Source: Halobacteriales archaeon QS_6_64_34 (lineage in GTDB: Archaea > Halobacteriota > Halobacteria > Halobacteriales > Haloarculaceae). Taken from it: DNA of 64,000 nucleotides. This document shows positions 1 to 8,191 of the stretch, one piece after another. Numbering within the stretch: the first letter of the stretch is position 1; each line of letters begins with the position of its first letter. Where the stretch lies: positions 351,269 to 415,268 of the forward strand of contig PXRT01000013.1 of the NCBI GenBank assembly GCA_003020925.1, written 5' to 3'. A program made the translations under genes and the position numbers. Below the pieces are notes generated by a model that saw only the letters and a program-made list of their open reading frames with translations, was not told where the DNA came from and made no database searches.

Positions 1-68
1 GACCGCAACGTAGTGAGGACCGCAGCGAGGCCCCCGACTGGAGCCAGCCGGGGCTTTCTGGCTGTTTG
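1..68 (+). repeat. 3' part of a hairpin repeat element, cut by the window edge
   Basis: The stretch ends with the box GGGGCTTTCTGGCTG (about 50-64), which also ends the fuller elements at 1257-1388 and, on the other strand, 29071-29198. Before it, CCCCGACTGG and CCAGCCGGGG can pair around a two-base loop with one G-U wobble. The segment AACGTAGTGAGGACCGCAGCGAG resembles the loop part of the other copies. The 5' box would lie outside the window. Not protein coding as far as I can see. Confidence 0.5.
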
Positions 69-148
69 CCATCGCTGTCGATTAACTAAACACTGCCCTG
101 AACGGCGTCACTACACTTATCTCCCCGGGAACACAAGTCCACTATAGC

Positions 149-316
149 ATGGAACACGGTCGCATCGCGATGCTCGTCGCCGTCGGCTTCTTTCTGCTGA
201 CCGGTGCCTACTTGAGCTACAGCGGCCAGTTGCTGTTCGCGGGCGTCGCCGCGCTGAACGCGCTGATCGCCGCAGTCATGTTCCACCGTCTGCGGGACGC
301 CCCACGTGCGGTCTGA
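149..316 (+). CDS. small hydrophobic membrane protein, 55 aa
   Basis: ATG at 149 opens 55 codons ending in TGA at 314-316. The product starts MEHGRIAMLVAVGFFLLTGA and has two hydrophobic stretches (about residues 6-22 and 27-45) with a short polar turn (YLSYSGQ) between them, so a two-pass membrane protein with the C-terminus RLRDAPRAV is likely. It is convergent with the DUF2103 gene and its stop lies one base from that gene's stop. The function is unknown. I believe it is real because the composition is coherent and the compact convergent junction fits haloarchaeal gene packing. Confidence 0.6.
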   Translation: MEHGRIAMLVAVGFFLLTGAYLSYSGQLLFAGVAALNALIAAVMFHRLRDAPRAV

Positions 317-317
317 G

Positions 318-1049
318 TCACTCGTCCTGCAGTTCCGCTTCGACCAGCGCCTCGTTCAAGTCCGCCCGGACGTGTTCGCCGAGTTCGCGGTCGCCCGCCG
401 TCGTCACCACGCGGTTCTCCTGGACGCTGGAGCCGTCCCGAATCAGCACGCGGACGTTGCCGTTGGCGTCGGCACGGGTCGCCTTCGCCCGCACGCCCGT
501 CGGCGAGGAGGCGCCGCCGGCGTCGATGGGCCCCGGAATGACCTTCTTGACGTGGGGGTGGCCGGCGACGGTGTAGATGACCCGCTTTCCCGCCCGGCCG
601 CCGATGAGCGTCGAGTGGCTCCCGCCCAGTTTCGACTCGGGGGCCGCCTCGACCACTTCGAGCGCGGGCTCGCCCTGCCGGTCGATGACCCGCTGGATGG
701 GGTCGTCGCCCTCGACGCGGAAGAACTCGTGGTGCAGTTGCCCCCGGACCGCGCTGATGACTGCTCGGTCGCCGGTGACGTACACCTCTTCGGGCCGCTT
801 GCGCTGTACCTCGTCGGCGACGAGGCCGGCGAAGTTCCGTAACTCGACGACCGCGTGCTGGTCGCTCCCCGACCCCTCGGGCGTGGTCGTCACCGTCCGT
901 GCGCCGACGACCTCGCCGTCCAGCAGCGACGTGACCGTCGCCCGCTCGCGTGCCAGTTCCAGCACGACCGCGTCCGCGTTGGCAGTGCGACAGACCAGGC
1001 AGTAATCGCCCGGGCGGTCGAGTTCGCTCGCACACTGCCGGCAGTCCAT
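318..1049 (-). CDS. DUF2103-family zinc-binding protein
   Basis: I place the start at 1049 (MDCRQCASELDRPGDYCLVC). This puts a CxxC...CxxC zinc ribbon at residues 3-20, immediately at the N-terminus. The open frame continues upstream to 1232, but that part runs through a repeat element and looks noncoding. The body (about residues 25-243) matches the archaeal predicted metal-binding family DUF2103, with GGSHSTLIGG, HPHVKKVIPGPI and a final NRVVTTAGDRELGEHVRADL. The family is broadly conserved in archaea but has no established biochemical role. It stands alone, convergent with the 55-aa membrane protein. Confidence 0.8.
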   Translation of the reverse strand: MDCRQCASELDRPGDYCLVCRTANADAVVLELARERATVTSLLDGEVVGARTVTTTPEGSGSDQHAVVELRNFAGLVADEVQRKRPEEVYVTGDRAVISAVRGQLHHEFFRVEGDDPIQRVIDRQGEPALEVVEAAPESKLGGSHSTLIGGRAGKRVIYTVAGHPHVKKVIPGPIDAGGASSPTGVRAKATRADANGNVRVLIRDGSSVQENRVVTTAGDRELGEHVRADLNEALVEAELQDE

Positions 1050-1132
1050 ACCGATTGGTAGGTGCTCTGTGGCGGATAAGCGAGGCGGTTCTCCGACGCA
1101 GCAACAGTCAGCTACGGGAGCGTTGCAACGGA

Positions 1133-1240
1133 CAGCCAGAAAGCTCCGGCGGGCTACACTCGGGGGTGCCGAGGCGCGTAGTGCCTCGCGCCTTACGTCG
1201 TCCACCTTCGTGTAACTCGCCGCCTCTTTCATCCCTGCCC
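1133..1240 (-). repeat. hairpin repeat element, minus-strand diverged copy
   Basis: Read on the minus strand it begins GGGCAGGGATGAAAGAGGCG and ends GCTTTCTGGCTG, diverged versions of the boxes at 1257-1388. Between them GTGTAACTCGCCG (1210-1222) pairs with CGGCGGGCTACAC (1147-1159) at 11 of 13 positions. It lies head to head with the plus-strand copy, 16 bp away. Confidence 0.55.
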
Positions 1241-1256
1241 GTAGCCAGTTGACCAG

Positions 1257-1388
1257 CCGGCATGGGCGGGACTGAAAGGGGCCGTGCGCTCAACGAACCT
1301 CGACGACGTAAGCACTGGAACGAACGCAGTGAGTGAAGCGCACAACGAGTCGCGGGAGTTGAGCGCACGGGGGCTTTCTGGCTGTTGG
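1257..1388 (+). repeat. hairpin repeat element, plus-strand copy
   Basis: The 5' box CCGGCATGGGCGGGACTGAA continues as AGGGGCC. The stem CGTGCGCTCAAC (1283-1294) pairs perfectly with GTTGAGCGCACG (1358-1369), and the 3' box GGGGGCTTTCTGGCTG follows. GAAAG at 1274-1278 also pairs with CTTTC at 1374-1378, so the whole element can fold as one long hairpin. The loop shares AAGCACTG-AACGAACG-AGTGAGTG blocks with the copy at 29071-29198. Another isolated 3' box, GGGGCTTTCTGGCT, lies at about 1412-1425. Confidence 0.7.
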
Positions 1389-1467
1389 CAGTGTCGTTGT
1401 CCACTGCTAGTGGGGCTTTCTGGCTCTCGCGGACCGTAGCTGTCCGAGTTCGTCAAAAACCGACAGT

Positions 1468-2850
1468 TCATGCAGCAGGGTCGTTCTTGCGGAACTCCCG
1501 CAGCAGCACCGTCGCGTAGCTACCCTTCGGAAGCGCAACGTCGAACGTCAGGTCGTCACCGTCTCGAGCAACGTCTAGCTCCGTCCGAACCTGAATCGCC
1601 CGCCGCGTCCCCGGACTGTCGAACTCCCCGGGCAGGTCGAAATCGCCCGGCTCCAGCCCCACGTCATCGAGCACCTCGCGCTCTATCTCGCCGGGTTCAC
1701 CGTCAGCCAGTTCCGTCTCGGTGCCGACCAGCGACGCGGTGACGAAGGCCCGGCCCCGCTCGCAGTGGCGCTTGACGGTCCCAAGGCGTTTCCCGGTCAC
1801 CCGCTGGCTGCGGCCGATGTCGGGCAGCGGGAGGTCGCCCGGCGCCTCGCTGTCCCTGAAACACACCACGTCGCCCTCGACCGGGCGGTCGAAAGGCAGT
1901 CCCCGCTCTAGCCGCTGTGAGAGAATTCTGTTGAAGACGTACGACTGGGCAGCGTTGACAAAGAGGGTCTGGAGATTCGTCGGGAGGGTCTCGACGGCCT
2001 CGCGGAAGTCCGCCGACCGCTCGCCGCCGTTCTCTACCAGCGTGTGACACATCGACCGCTCGTAGCCCAGCGCCCGGGGTAGCCGGTCCAGCGCGCCCTG
2101 CCAGTCCTCGGTCTCGTCCACGTACGCGCGGGCGGTCTGTGTGTCCTCGGGCTCGCGCTCGTGTGGATTACCCACGTAGGCGAGCACGGCTTCTTTCCAC
2201 GCCTCGCTGACGATAGCCAGGCCGACATCGTGGGTGACCGGCCGGCGCGAGCCAAAGCGCTGCTGGCCGAAGTAGTTCGGGACGGCGACGGTGACTGGCC
2301 CCTCGGGGAGTTCGGCGCCGCCGTCGGTCCCCTCTCGCGGTTCGACTCTCTCACCGCCCGCGAACCGCCGCAGGTCGTCGGCGACGGCGGCGGCGTTCTC
2401 GACTGCCCCGCAGTTCCGAACCGCGATTTCGAAGGCGTTGCCCGCGAGGTCGCCAAAGAGGATGGGGCGGCCAGCGCGACCGACGACCGCGACGTCGGCG
2501 CCGCCGAGGTCGGGTAGGTCCTCGGGGTCGATACCTTTCACCGAGAACAGCTGACGGGTGACCGCGCGCTTGTCCTTCGTCCCGGCCCAGGAGACCCGTT
2601 CACGGGAGATGCCGAGTTTGTCCGAGAGCGCGCTCGCGAAGTCGTTGGTATCCCAGTCGTGGAGTTCGACCCGGAGGACGAGATGGGGATAGCCGCCCGT
2701 CTCGGCGTCGACAGGCGCAGTGTCGAACGACTCCAGTTCGGTGACACGGAAGTCCTCGGGGCTCGCCCGTAGGTGGCCGCCCACGCCGTCGGCGTCGCTG
2801 ACGTAGTACTCCATGCCGACCGCTCGCTCTATCGGGTGGGCCTCGCGCAT
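1468..2850 (-). CDS. truD: tRNA pseudouridine(13) synthase TruD
   Basis: The 460-aa protein belongs to the TruD/Pus7 family, which isomerises a uridine of tRNA (U13 in bacteria) to pseudouridine. The TruD hallmark with the catalytic aspartate is [17 protein letters not shown] (about residues 90-106), preceded by [12 protein letters not shown]. Further family motifs are [19 protein letters not shown] (about 222-240) and the C-terminal [13 protein letters not shown] (about 443-455). The TRUD insertion domain fills about residues 240-410. Length matches archaeal members, which are longer than E. coli TruD. The start at 2850 ([20 protein letters not shown]) keeps the family N-terminus. Its gene is 48 bp downstream of the MFS transporter gene in the same direction. 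Confidence 0.93.
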   Translation of the reverse strand: MREAHPIERAVGMEYYVSDADGVGGHLRASPEDFRVTELESFDTAPVDAETGGYPHLVLRVELHDWDTNDFASALSDKLGISRERVSWAGTKDKRAVTRQLFSVKGIDPEDLPDLGGADVAVVGRAGRPILFGDLAGNAFEIAVRNCGAVENAAAVADDLRRFAGGERVEPREGTDGGAELPEGPVTVAVPNYFGQQRFGSRRPVTHDVGLAIVSEAWKEAVLAYVGNPHEREPEDTQTARAYVDETEDWQGALDRLPRALGYERSMCHTLVENGGERSADFREAVETLPTNLQTLFVNAAQSYVFNRILSQRLERGLPFDRPVEGDVVCFRDSEAPGDLPLPDIGRSQRVTGKRLGTVKRHCERGRAFVTASLVGTETELADGEPGEIEREVLDDVGLEPGDFDLPGEFDSPGTRRAIQVRTELDVARDGDDLTFDVALPKGSYATVLLREFRKNDPAA

Positions 2851-2898
2851 TGTCTGAGTGTACGCGGGTCAGCGTTTAGGGTTGGCGTTCTGGTCGGT

Positions 2899-4245
2899 CT
2901 ACTCGTACGGCTCGAACTCCCGTCCGAAGGCGACGAAGTACGCGACGCCGACGACGCCGACGACAGTCGCCACGGCGAAGGCCAGTCGTGGCCCGGCCTG
3001 GAGCGTCACAGCGCCGAAATCGAGCGCCCAGTCGGCGCCGTAGAGCCACCCGCCCAGTGTGGCGCTTGGAATCACGAGCGTGTTCCGGACGAGGTAGTAG
3101 CTCCCGGTGACGCGGCCGCCGGCGTCGGCCGCTGCGGGACCGACGATGAGCGCCTTGTGGGCCGGCAGGCCGGCGAATCTGAGGCCGGAGTAGGCAAACA
3201 GCAGGAGGAGCACCCACTGATTCGCGGGGGCGAAGATGAGCAAGAGCGGAAAGAGGGCATAGACCGAAAAGCCCAGCGCGACTGCGGGCTTGAGCCCGGC
3301 GTACTCGGCGAGTTTCGAGACGGGCGCCATCGAGAGGATGGCGACCACCATCTCCACGCCCAGCAAGACGCCGAAGAAGGCGTCGGGACGCAGGGAGAGT
3401 CCGAAGCCGGTGAATCCCACGGCGAGGAAATCCGTGACGACGATGACGAAGAAGACGTACACCATCCCGTTGGCAAAGCGCACGAGCGTGTCGGCGACCA
3501 GCAGCGGCCACAGCGTCGCGGGCATCTCCCGGAGGTCCGTGAGGACCTGCGAGATACCTTCGAAGGATTTTCCGATGGTGTCCTCGCTCGCGTCGTAGAG
3601 GAAATGCTGGGCAACGGTGGCGACGGCGCCAAAGGCAATCGCGACGAGCAACACGGCCTGGAAGCCGCCGACGAAGGTGGCGGTGGCGGCGAGCAGGCCT
3701 GCGGCGATGAGCGGACCGACCAGAAAACCCAGCCGGCGGAACACCTCGGTGCTGGCAAACCCCATCGCCAGCCTATCGGGCGGGACGGACTGCTTGACGA
3801 TGGCGAAGGTCGCACCGAGCCCGAAGGATTTCCAGGCCTGTGCCAGAAAGAGGCCGACGAAGACGAACAGCCAGGCCGGCAGCGAGACCCGGCCTACGGT
3901 AGTCGTGCCGACGACGGCAGCGAGATACCACACGCCAAAGCCCACCGTCGCAAGGACCCCGAAGGCCGTCAGTGCAAACCGGGAGCCGAGTCGGTCCGAG
4001 ACGGCGCCGCCCGGATAGGGGTAGACGGCGCTGATGAGGTTGCCCACGCTGCCGTAGAGCCCGATGACACCCGCGCTCGCACCAAGAACGCGCATGTACT
4101 CCGGCAGGTAGCGACTCGTCATCTGGAATGCAAGGGAGAACGCGAGCATCGACAGCGAGAGGACCAGCACGTCCCGTTCCAGTGCGAAGAACTGGCGGAA
4201 CGAGTCGAAGGGGTCGACCTCCTCGTCGGCGCTGTCGGCGGCCAT
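2899..4245 (-). CDS. MFS transporter, 12-TM
   Basis: Major facilitator superfamily protein with about twelve hydrophobic helices after a 25-residue acidic cytosolic N-terminus. The frame is open to 4296, but I chose the ATG at 4245 (MAADSADEEVDPFDSFRQFF) because a TATA-like element (4268-4278) would otherwise lie inside the gene, and because residues upstream look noncoding. Visible MFS features are YPYPGGAVSDRLGSRFAL (loop 2-3, the conserved GxxxDRxGR-like motif) and the repeated helix pattern in the second half. The substrate cannot be told from sequence; a drug or metabolite exporter is the usual guess. It may be co-transcribed with truD downstream. Confidence 0.8.
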   Translation of the reverse strand: MAADSADEEVDPFDSFRQFFALERDVLVLSLSMLAFSLAFQMTSRYLPEYMRVLGASAGVIGLYGSVGNLISAVYPYPGGAVSDRLGSRFALTAFGVLATVGFGVWYLAAVVGTTTVGRVSLPAWLFVFVGLFLAQAWKSFGLGATFAIVKQSVPPDRLAMGFASTEVFRRLGFLVGPLIAAGLLAATATFVGGFQAVLLVAIAFGAVATVAQHFLYDASEDTIGKSFEGISQVLTDLREMPATLWPLLVADTLVRFANGMVYVFFVIVVTDFLAVGFTGFGLSLRPDAFFGVLLGVEMVVAILSMAPVSKLAEYAGLKPAVALGFSVYALFPLLLIFAPANQWVLLLLFAYSGLRFAGLPAHKALIVGPAAADAGGRVTGSYYLVRNTLVIPSATLGGWLYGADWALDFGAVTLQAGPRLAFAVATVVGVVGVAYFVAFGREFEPYE

Positions 4246-4267
4246 ACTCGGACAGAGCGACGCCCAG

Positions 4268-4278
4268 TATTTATATCC
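4268..4278 (-). promoter_or_regulatory. TATA-like promoter element of the MFS gene
   Basis: On the minus strand the sequence is GGATATAAATACT, 23-33 bp before the ATG at 4245. That distance suits a leaderless or near-leaderless transcript, common in haloarchaea. Inference from sequence only. Confidence 0.5.
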
Positions 4279-4401
4279 ACGAACGACGCCGTCCACACCG
4301 CTATAGGGGGGTTATAGTGGAGTACGGAGCCGGTGGCTACTCTGTTTAGGCGGCCGATAACGAGGATGACCCCACAGCGACTCTCCCACAGGTGCCGTTA
4401 C

Positions 4402-4557
4402 ATGGTCGAACACGACGCACAGCACGACGAGTGTGGGCCGACCGATTGGTGGGAGCGGACGGAGGTCGAGATAGAGGAGTTCGACGATATCAAAGTCGCG
4501 TATCTCCCGGAGGCCGACGACGCGTGGATATCGGGTTGGGTCGACGTCCCCCGGTGA
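4402..4557 (+). CDS. small acidic hypothetical protein, 51 aa
   Basis: ATG at 4402 gives MVEHDAQHDECGPTDWWERT, ending ISGWVDVPR. The product is rich in Asp, Glu and Trp and has no transmembrane segment. Two upstream in-frame starts (4333, 4366) would add arginine-rich residues unlike the acidic remainder, so I prefer 4402. The gene is convergent with psmB; its stop is 14 bp from the psmB stop. I do not recognise the family with certainty; small acidic proteins of this kind are frequent in haloarchaea. Confidence 0.55.
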   Translation: MVEHDAQHDECGPTDWWERTEVEIEEFDDIKVAYLPEADDAWISGWVDVPR

Positions 4558-4570
4558 ACGCGGCGACCGG

Positions 4571-5263
4571 TTATTCCGCCGAGTCGTAGTCGTCGAAGCG
4601 GTCGATGTCGACGCCCTCGCCGGTGATTTCCGCGAGGACGATACCGTTGCCCGACCCGGTGTCGCGCTCGGCCGCCGCCCGAACTGCGCGGATGGCCAGC
4701 GCGCGGGCCTCCCCGATGCTCATCTCGGGGTCGTAGTTGCCCTCGATGGTACCCGTGGCGACCATCGTCCCCGAGCCCGTCACCGTGTAGTCGTCCTGCA
4801 GGACGCCGCCGGCCGGGTCAACGCTGTAGACGTGGCTCCCCTCCTCGTCGACCCCGCCGATGATGGGGTTGATGGCGAAGAAGGGGCCGCCGCGGGCGAA
4901 GTTACCCGCAAGCGTCGCTAGCGCGTGAATCGACAGGGGCTCGTCGCGGCGGACCTCGTACAGATTGGCCTCCGAGCGCAGCGAGCGGATGAACGACTGG
5001 GCGCCGCCGACGCTGCCGACCAGCGTCATCGCCGCAGTCGGGTGAATCTGCTCGACCTTGGTCACGGACTTGTTCGAGACGAATCGGCCCCCCAGTGAGG
5101 CCCGTCGGTCCGTCGCGATGACGACGCCGCCCTCGGTGGCGATACCGACCGTGGTCGTCCCGGTTTTGATCACGTTCTCCTCGTCGCGGCCCTCGTCGTC
5201 CGAGGGGATAGTACCGACCTCGGGCTCGTAGGCGTCGGTGAGTCGGTTCTCCGGGTCGTGCAT
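4571..5263 (-). CDS. psmB: 20S proteasome beta subunit (proteolytic)
   Basis: The 230-aa precursor of the catalytic proteasome subunit is an N-terminal nucleophile hydrolase. The propeptide of about 35 residues ends at KTG, and cleavage before TTTVGIATEGGVVIATDRRA frees the catalytic threonine (about residue 36). The active-site aspartate and lysine fall in ATDRRAS and SNKSVTKVEQ. GSVGGAQSF and the later GSGTMVATG are typical of the family. Its ATG shares one base with the TAA stop of psmA (TAATG), so the two subunits of the 20S core are translated from one message and probably coupled. Confidence 0.95.
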   Translation of the reverse strand: MHDPENRLTDAYEPEVGTIPSDDEGRDEENVIKTGTTTVGIATEGGVVIATDRRASLGGRFVSNKSVTKVEQIHPTAAMTLVGSVGGAQSFIRSLRSEANLYEVRRDEPLSIHALATLAGNFARGGPFFAINPIIGGVDEEGSHVYSVDPAGGVLQDDYTVTGSGTMVATGTIEGNYDPEMSIGEARALAIRAVRAAAERDTGSGNGIVLAEITGEGVDIDRFDDYDSAE

Positions 5264-5997
5264 TATTCGTCACCTCCGAGTTCGAACTCGGTCAGCCGCT
5301 CGGCGATGTCGTCCTCCGAGAGCTTGCTGAACTGCTGGTGTTCGACGTCGATGGTGGCGATGTCGACGCCCGTCGCGTCGAGACCGTCCTCGTTGACCGA
5401 GGCAAGGGCTCGAAGGGCCAGTTCGACGCCGGCTTCGAGGTCCATCTCCTCGGCGTACTCGTCTTCGAGATGCGTCTGAATCTCCTCGCGGGAGCCACCG
5501 ATGGCGACGGCCTGCCACTCGTAGGGGGTCCCCGAGGGGTCCGTCTCGAAGAGACGGGGCTGGCCGTCCTCGATACCGGCCACCAGCAAGGCGACGCCAA
5601 AGGGGCGCGCGCCCCCGGTCTGGGTGTACTGCTGGATGTAGTCGGTGACCTCCTTGGTCAGCGACTCGACGCTTGCGGGCTCGTCGTAGCGCAGGCGGTT
5701 GACCTGGGCCTGTCGACGCGCCACGTCGATGAGCTGGCGGGCGTCGGCGACGTGGCCGGCGCTCGCGACGCCGACGTGGTCGTCGATTTCGTGAATCTTC
5801 TCGATGCTGTCGCGCTCGATGAGCGGCGACCGGGCGTGGCGGTCGGCTGCCAACACCACGCCGTCGGCGGTCCGGACGCCGACGCTCGCGGTGCCGCGTT
5901 TGACTGCTTCGCGCGCGTACTCGACCTGATAGAGGCGTCCGTCCGGCGAGAAGATGGTTATCCCGCGGTCGTAGGCCTGCTGTTCGTTTCCTTGCAT
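5263..5997 (-). CDS. psmA: 20S proteasome alpha subunit
   Basis: The 244-aa structural alpha subunit forms the outer rings and substrate gate of the 20S proteasome. The N-terminal proteasome alpha signature is present as YDRGITIFSPDGRLYQVEYA (about residues 9-28), followed by REAVKRGTASVGV. It contains the conserved ADRHARSPL region (about 51-59) and GPIDEDGSH-type strands are absent, as expected for alpha rather than beta. The C-terminus is acidic (LTEFELGGDE); it lacks an extended tail. It is the first gene of the psmA-psmB operon, with a TATA-like element 34-46 bp upstream. Confidence 0.95.
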   Translation of the reverse strand: MQGNEQQAYDRGITIFSPDGRLYQVEYAREAVKRGTASVGVRTADGVVLAADRHARSPLIERDSIEKIHEIDDHVGVASAGHVADARQLIDVARRQAQVNRLRYDEPASVESLTKEVTDYIQQYTQTGGARPFGVALLVAGIEDGQPRLFETDPSGTPYEWQAVAIGGSREEIQTHLEDEYAEEMDLEAGVELALRALASVNEDGLDATGVDIATIDVEHQQFSKLSEDDIAERLTEFELGGDE

Positions 5998-6030
5998 TGT
6001 GTTCTCTTGTTCACCTGAGGTTAGTGCTTC

Positions 6031-6043
6031 TATTATATATTTG
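6031..6043 (-). promoter_or_regulatory. TATA-like promoter element of psmA-psmB
   Basis: The minus strand reads CAAATATATAATA, centred about 40 bp before the psmA ATG. It is the most AT-rich stretch between psmA and the convergently spaced pth gene end at 6064, so psmA-psmB probably has its own promoter rather than reading through from pth. Confidence 0.6.
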
Positions 6044-6063
6044 CTTCGCTCATCTCGGTGCCC

Positions 6064-6402
6064 TCAGTACAGCGAGAGGTCGCCAGTGATTCGGTCGACC
6101 ACGTCTTCCTCGCCCGGTCCGACCGCGAGTGCGGTGACGGTGCCGGGCTCCAGTTGGGTGTGGCCGGCGTCTCTGACGACGGCATGTGGCAGGCCAGTGC
6201 GCTCGGCCGCGTCGGCGAGTTCGAACAGCTCGGACTCGCTCGACGCTTTGAGGACGACCTTCTTCTGGCCCGAGCCCTTCCAGGCTTTCCGGGCCCGTCG
6301 GCCGGTGTCCTCGTAGGCCGACAGCGAGGCGTGGGCGACCTGGGCGGCGAGTTTCCCCTCGCCCATCCCGATGTCGGCCCGCGCAACGATGGCCTGCTTC
6401 AT
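6064..6402 (-). CDS. pth2: archaeal peptidyl-tRNA hydrolase (Pth2)
   Basis: The 112-aa Pth2-family enzyme releases tRNA from peptidyl-tRNA dropped by ribosomes. I set the start at 6402 because [20 protein letters not shown] is the family N-terminus, with the GK(L/M)xAQxAHA active-site segment at about residues 16-25. Other family parts are [12 protein letters not shown] (about 41-52), [18 protein letters not shown] (about 71-88) and the ending [18 protein letters not shown]. Length is normal for Pth2. The longer open frame to 6684 is noncoding upstream sequence. Confidence 0.93.
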   Translation of the reverse strand: MKQAIVARADIGMGEGKLAAQVAHASLSAYEDTGRRARKAWKGSGQKKVVLKASSESELFELADAAERTGLPHAVVRDAGHTQLEPGTVTALAVGPGEEDVVDRITGDLSLY

Positions 6403-6569
6403 ACCCCGTACATAGCGACCGGTACATAAACCCCCGTCGGAGTCCCGTCGCGGTTGCACGTACCACAGGGCACTTATCGGTTGGGCGCGGAGTCGGACTC
6501 CCGACATCAACTTTGTGGGCCGACCGTGGGGACGGACCGAGAACCGGATGGCCACCGCCACCGAGACAG

Positions 6570-6580
6570 GATACTTTAGG
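6570..6580 (+). promoter_or_regulatory. TATA-like promoter element of dcd
   Basis: GATACTTTAGG lies about 25-35 bp before the dcd ATG, with no AT-rich alternative nearby. The distance implies a very short 5' leader. Confidence 0.4.
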
Positions 6581-6604
6581 TCCCCCACGCCGGTACCTCG
6601 TGTA

Positions 6605-7192
6605 ATGATACTCTCCGATGTGGACATCCTGCGCCGACTGGAGGACGGCGACCTCGTCGTCGAGCCCCTCGATGACCCCGACATCCAGATTCAGCCCGCA
6701 AGCGTCGACCTGCGCCTGGGCCGGGAGTTCCTGGAGTTCCAACACGCCAACATCCCCTGTATCCACCCCAACGCCGAGGCGGAGGTCGACGACTACGTCG
6801 AACTGACCGAGGTCGAGGCGGGCGGCGAGTACATCCTCCACCCCGGCGACTTCGTGCTCGGGACCACCCACGAGCGCGTCGAGATTCCCGACGACCTCAT
6901 CGCCCACGTCGAGGGGCGGTCGTCGCTCGGCAGGCTGGCGATTGTGGTGCACGCAACTGCGGGCTTGGCAGACCCCGGCTACAAGGGCCAGATAACACTC
7001 GAACTGTCGAATCTCGGCACCGCGCCGGTCGCGCTCACGCCCGGAATGCGAATCTCACAGCTCACCTTCACGGAGCTGAAGACGCCTGCGGACCGCCCCT
7101 ACGGCGCCGAGCGCGGCTCGAAATATCAGGACCAGTCGGGGCCGCAGGCGAGCAAGATACAGGGGGACCGCGAGTTCGGAGGCGACCAGTGA
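6605..7192 (+). CDS. dcd: dCTP deaminase
   Basis: The 195-aa enzyme of the trimeric dUTPase/dCTP deaminase superfamily converts dCTP to dUTP for thymidylate synthesis. I chose ATG 6605 ([20 protein letters not shown]), the family N-terminus, over the upstream open frame. Family motifs include [10 protein letters not shown] (about residues 35-44), the [16 protein letters not shown] active-site loop (about 98-113), [18 protein letters not shown] (about 117-134) and the ending [21 protein letters not shown]-like ATACTTTAGG lies about 30 bp upstream. The last 20 bp of the gene are partly duplicated 60 bp downstream. ThiR-like gene follows in the same direction. Confidence 0.93.
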   Translation: MILSDVDILRRLEDGDLVVEPLDDPDIQIQPASVDLRLGREFLEFQHANIPCIHPNAEAEVDDYVELTEVEAGGEYILHPGDFVLGTTHERVEIPDDLIAHVEGRSSLGRLAIVVHATAGLADPGYKGQITLELSNLGTAPVALTPGMRISQLTFTELKTPADRPYGAERGSKYQDQSGPQASKIQGDREFGGDQ

Positions 7193-7284
7193 TGACCGCT
7201 CCGCGTGTCAGAACGATATCGGCGAGAAACTCGGTGGAGTTCGGAGGCGACCAATGAGCCGACTACGTAGGGGTGACTGATACC

Positions 7285-8181
7285 ATGCGATTCATCGAGG
7301 AGGTCGTCGTCGACGAGTTCCTACCGACCTTTCGCTCGCTGCTGGCCGAGGCCCTGCGAGAGCACGGTCTCACCCAGTCAGCGGTCGCCGAGTTGCTGGG
7401 TATCAGCCAGAGCGCCGTCTCGAAGTACGTCCACGGCGAGGTCGAGCGCAACGACCAGCTACTCGACCATCGCGGGCTGGCCGAACTCGTCGACCGCATC
7501 GCCGAGGGGCTGGCCAGCGGGGAGATGAGCCCCGTCCAGGCGCTGGTCGAGACGGAGGTGTTCGTCCGCGAACTCGAACAGGGCGGTGTGCTCGCCCGAC
7601 TCCACGAGGCGGCCGTCCCGGAGCTTTCGGACTACGACGGCGAGTTCGCGGTCCACGACCCCGACTCGCGGCTCCGGGCCGCCGAGCGGACGCTGTCGTC
7701 GGTCCGGCGGGGGCTCAGAGTCATAGAAAACACCGGCGGCTTCGCGACGCTCATCCCGGCGGTGGGCTCGAACCTCGTCCAGACCCTGCCCGACGGCGAG
7801 GGTATCGACGACGTGGCCGCCGTCCCGGGCCGGATTCTGGACGTGAAGGGCCGGGCGACCATCCCGGCCGAGCCGGAGTTCGGCGTAAGCGAACACGTCG
7901 CGTCGGTGGTGCTGGCCGCCCGCGAGACAGGGAGTCCGGCGCTTGCAGCCCTGAACGTCCGCTACGACGAGTCCGTCGTCGAATCGCTCGAAGCGGCGGG
8001 CCACACCGCCGTCGAGTTCGACGTAGAGCGCGCCCTCGAACCGGCCATCGCTGCGGCGCTTGCCGACGACCCCGACGCCGACGTCGTCTACCAGACCGGC
8101 GGGATGGGCGTCGAGCCGGTCGTCTACCTGCTCGGCCCGGACGCGGTGACGGTCGCCGAGCGGACCCGGGACAGCCTGTGA
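7285..8181 (+). CDS. thiR: HTH-ThiN transcriptional regulator, probable ThiR
   Basis: The protein (298 aa) has an N-terminal helix-turn-helix (about residues 25-55; LTQSAVAELLGISQSAVSKY) and a C-terminal ThiN domain (about 125-290). ThiN is the archaeal thiamine-phosphate synthase fold; the fusion to HTH is the architecture of ThiR, a repressor of thiamine biosynthesis and uptake genes that senses thiamine phosphates. Visible ThiN segments are IPAVGSNLVQTLPD, PEFGVSEHVASVVL and VVYQTGGMGVEPVVYLLG. I chose ATG 7285 over GTG 7273 because GGGGTG (7270-7275) then sits as a ribosome-binding site about 9 bp upstream. The Thi4 gene at 10802-11725 is the likely local target. Confidence 0.8.
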   Translation: MRFIEEVVVDEFLPTFRSLLAEALREHGLTQSAVAELLGISQSAVSKYVHGEVERNDQLLDHRGLAELVDRIAEGLASGEMSPVQALVETEVFVRELEQGGVLARLHEAAVPELSDYDGEFAVHDPDSRLRAAERTLSSVRRGLRVIENTGGFATLIPAVGSNLVQTLPDGEGIDDVAAVPGRILDVKGRATIPAEPEFGVSEHVASVVLAARETGSPALAALNVRYDESVVESLEAAGHTAVEFDVERALEPAIAAALADDPDADVVYQTGGMGVEPVVYLLGPDAVTVAERTRDSL

Positions 8182-8191
8182 GCGAGCGCCG

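Noticed and set aside
1229-1471. 80-aa open frame containing PFSPAHAGWSTG
   Set aside because: It is generated by the hairpin repeat element; similar peptides occur wherever the repeat occurs (for example at 29160-29220).
2773-4317. 514-aa open frame opposite the MFS gene
   Set aside because: A GC-rich antisense shadow: charged, low-complexity composition, no family motif, and a recognised MFS transporter on the other strand.
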